A program made the position numbers and the translations under genes. Below are positions 61,706 to 64,000 of a stretch of 64,000 nucleotides of DNA, one piece after another. The DNA comes from Prinsepia uniflora (lineage: Eukaryota; Streptophyta; Magnoliopsida; Rosales; Rosaceae). The stretch spans positions 16,771,572 to 16,835,571 of the forward strand of contig CM064872.1 of assembly GCA_032719365.1 (NCBI GenBank), read 5' to 3'. Position 1 is the first letter of the stretch. Each line of letters opens with the position of its first letter. The notes beneath the pieces were generated by a model. That model searched no databases and had not been told where the DNA came from. It was given only the letters and a program-made list of their open reading frames with translations.

Positions 61706-62567
61706 TGACACGACCCATCCCAATCCCCCAGGATTAACGTGGGATGTGTCATGCTCCCGTCTGACACTAAGTGTCAGACAAGGGATAATACGTACCTCAG
61801 CCCATACGGGGCTCCTAGAGCGCGCCAGGATAGGTGGAGGAGTGCGATGTCTCGGTCTTTACTACAGCCCGCATCCTTGATCAATCTGAAGGGAATTAAA
61901 ACCATTCAGAACTGTGAGTGGACGAAAATCAATAAATTCATAAAAACGCATTTCATAAAGATATTTATGCCCTTCACTAAAAAATATGCATGCATCGAAA
62001 ATCAGTAATCAAAACATTTACTCAAATAAGCCATTAGGGCTTTAGCCCAAAAACTGTAAATCCAAAACCAAGTGGGCCACTGCACAAATCCATAAACACA
62101 AATCCAACCGAAAAACCATTTCATAGATCCAATAGTCCATATTTACCACATAACCATCCTTGGCATCCCAGATGCCTAGCGTCACAGACGCTTGACGTCC
62201 CAGACGTCAAATCTCACGGTAATAAGCAACGCGTGCTACCCGGGGTCTCTCCGGGTCAATATCTCTGACATCCTAGATGTCTGACGTCCCAGACTTCTAA
62301 TCATAGCATTCCTGCTCCTGAGTCACTATACGGTCCAGTAGCTCCATATAATGACCCCTCGCAGGCAATGCACCGTGACTTCCCCAGTGTCCCAGACACT
62401 TGGAAGAGACTATCACATATCCTCGTATCAAGATGGTATATGGAAAACAGTTTTACAAGGTCATTTCAAAACATCTCAATGGCCATTGCCCGAAATTCCC
62501 ATAAAAAATCACAAATCCATTTAGGGTCCCCGACCCGAAATCACATTTATGAAACATAGGGTCCCAG
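61706..62567 (-). repeat. Reverse gypsy-family LTR, tail part, interrupted
   Basis: The plus strand starts TGACACGACCCATCCC, the reverse complement of the family end. The last 862 bases of an LTR of the 38915-42027 subfamily follow, with the downstream arm at 61912-61923 and the acceptor-like site near 61886. It stops at 62567 where a forward LTR begins. It lies inside the decayed copia pol. Confidence 0.85.
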
Positions 62568-64000
62568 TGTAACGACCCGTCCTGAGAACCGGGATTAGCA
62601 GAGTGTTTAAGAACGGATTAGTGAGCTTAATCGGTGGTTAGTTGACTACTTTTGGGTCTTTTAGCGTAGAATGACGATTTTGCCCCTACTTTGGGCAAAA
62701 AGTTGACTTTTAGTTCGGGCGGTCAATTGGGTATTGACCGATGACCGTGACGTAGTTCGGGACGTCACGGGTCCGTAGACAAGTGACACGCCCAATTCCG
62801 ACATTCGAGGAGGAAGTTATGATGTTCGGAAGGTTGAGGGTATTATCGTAATTTGGGAAAAATAGGGGGAAACGTTGACTTTTCGTGTAACGAGATTTTG
62901 ACACGTAGACCGAGGACCGTTAGGTAGATCTCGTTGTCCTGAGTTCAACGGTAGGTGGCACATTTTTATCGGACATTGGACGGCCGAGATACGGGTCTAG
63001 AACGACAATGGTATAATCGTAATTTTGACTCACAAGCAGGGGTATTTTGGTCATTTGCACATTGGGATTTGTGCAAATAGTATCAGGACAAGTGTATAGT
63101 GAAGATTGGGATATTTGTGAGAGGGCTGAGGGGATGGTGACACGTGGGGTTGCTCTAGTGGGTCCTAGGCGTGTGCACGGTCCCAATTATTTGGGCTGTG
63201 TATCGTGTTCGAACAAGAGAGAAACAGAGGGTGAGATTGAGAGAAATTGAGAGTTAGTTAGGTGTGTTGGTGTGTTCTGGTGACTGAGAGAGTGAGTAGA
63301 GATCGAGAGGGAGGTAGTGAGTGAGTTGTGAGGGCAGCTCGAGTAAGTCTGAGGGTGTGAGGATTGTTTGAGTTCACGAGAAAACCAGGAGACAGAGAGG
63401 GTGGTTGGTGGTGTTGCTGTGTAAATCGATCAATTGAGGCTGGTGGTGGTGTCCAGAGGACGAAGCAGACTTAGAGGGGTCGCATAGCCACGGTGGAGCT
63501 CACGGCGGCGGCCTGAGCACAGGTAATTTCTTCCCCCATATATTTGCTCTGTTTTGCCGTGGAAGTTCAAATCAATAGTTGTGATGGTAGGGGCTGAGTC
63601 GAGGTGTTTGGTGAGGTCTGGTGAGTTCATTAGGGTCCTAGGTAGCTACTGGTTGTGCAGCCGTGACGGGGGATTGCACGGCGGTGGCCAGAACGTTGGT
63701 GAGTTATAGTGTTCTCTGTTTTTCAGTTTGGGTTCAAACTTAAAGTCGTGGTTTTTGAGTACGAGTCGAGGGGTCTGGTAGGTGCTAATTGATTCCTTAG
63801 GTCCTTAGGAACCTGTTGGTGTCGAAGCCGTGAAGGGGAAGTGTGCAGGTGGTCGGATTGAAAAACAGGGGATTGAACGGGTTTTGTTTCGAGCTATGGG
63901 CGACAGGTTAGAGATTGTGTTAAAGTGTTTGGAGTAGGGGAATCGATTACAGGGAAAAGGACGAAGAGTTTGGTGAAAAGAGGAGCAGAAATGGTGGACG
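62568..64000 (+). repeat. LTR head of the gypsy family, continuing past the window
   Basis: It starts TGTAACGACCCGTCCTG and follows the 42945-46033 LTR through the leader (GAGAGA-rich 63190-63400) and the CAG|GTAATTTC step near 63522, up to the window edge. The five bases before it are CCCAG, so a duplication of CCCAG is predicted at its far end, after which the reverse LTR of 61706 should resume. Confidence 0.85.

Overview
This window is nuclear DNA from a flowering plant, most likely a eudicot. The evidence is spliced genes with GT-AG introns that encode plant-type proteins, plus dense nests of Ty1/copia and Ty3/gypsy LTR retrotransposons primed by initiator tRNA-Met. I cannot name the species. 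Three host genes look intact: a 14-exon UBA5 gene (UFM1-activating enzyme, minus strand, 19345-23138), a 3-exon F-box/MYND zinc-finger gene (plus strand, 54413-55626) and a 9-exon deoxycytidylate (dCMP) deaminase gene (minus strand, 56705-58956). The last two are convergent neighbours. No RNA genes, CRISPR arrays or prokaryotic features were seen.

Layout. 1-17.4 kb is a pile-up of one gypsy-like family whose LTRs are about 3.1 kb, start TGTAACGACC and end near GGGTCCTGTCA. It holds a partial LTR (1-2681), a truncated element (about 3.9-7.3 kb) and a nearly complete 8.6-kb element without coding capacity (7420-16030, LARD-like). All but the first seem to sit inside an older solo LTR whose pieces are at 3443, 7304 and 16031-17403. 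17.8-19.0 kb holds a possible decayed PIF/Harbinger element. After UBA5 comes a 1.3-kb non-autonomous hAT element with a perfect 8-bp target duplication (24535-25831). About 7 kb of AT-rich DNA without recognisable genes follows.

32.9-52.6 kb is a single Ty1/copia insertion (5-bp duplication AAACT) swollen to almost 20 kb by later insertions. These are a gag-only gypsy element with a rearranged 5' LTR (34543-46033), a solo LTR inside that gag (38915-42027, duplication AGTGC) and a reverse solo LTR inside the copia integrase (46659-49732, duplication GTGTC). The copia genes carry stops, frameshifts and a changed integrase catalytic residue. 52.6-59.2 kb is the gene island with the F-box/MYND and dCMP deaminase genes. 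59.6-64 kb is a second, decayed minus-strand copia element cut by a reverse gypsy LTR, which is itself interrupted by a forward LTR running off the window.

The most unusual signal is in the gypsy LTRs. Copies of clearly different subfamilies all keep a 12-bp inverted repeat (CTGTGAGTGGAC upstream, GTCCACTCACAG downstream) about 0.7-1.25 kb apart. The upstream arm contains a GTGAGT splice-donor-like core. The downstream arm contains a CTCAC branch-point-like core and is followed by a T-rich tract and CAG|GT, like a splice acceptor. This suggests a conserved intron or RNA structure inside the LTR. Some LTRs also carry clusters of ABRE/G-box motifs and RY-like CATGCATG motifs. All of this was read by eye; no alignment or database search was run.
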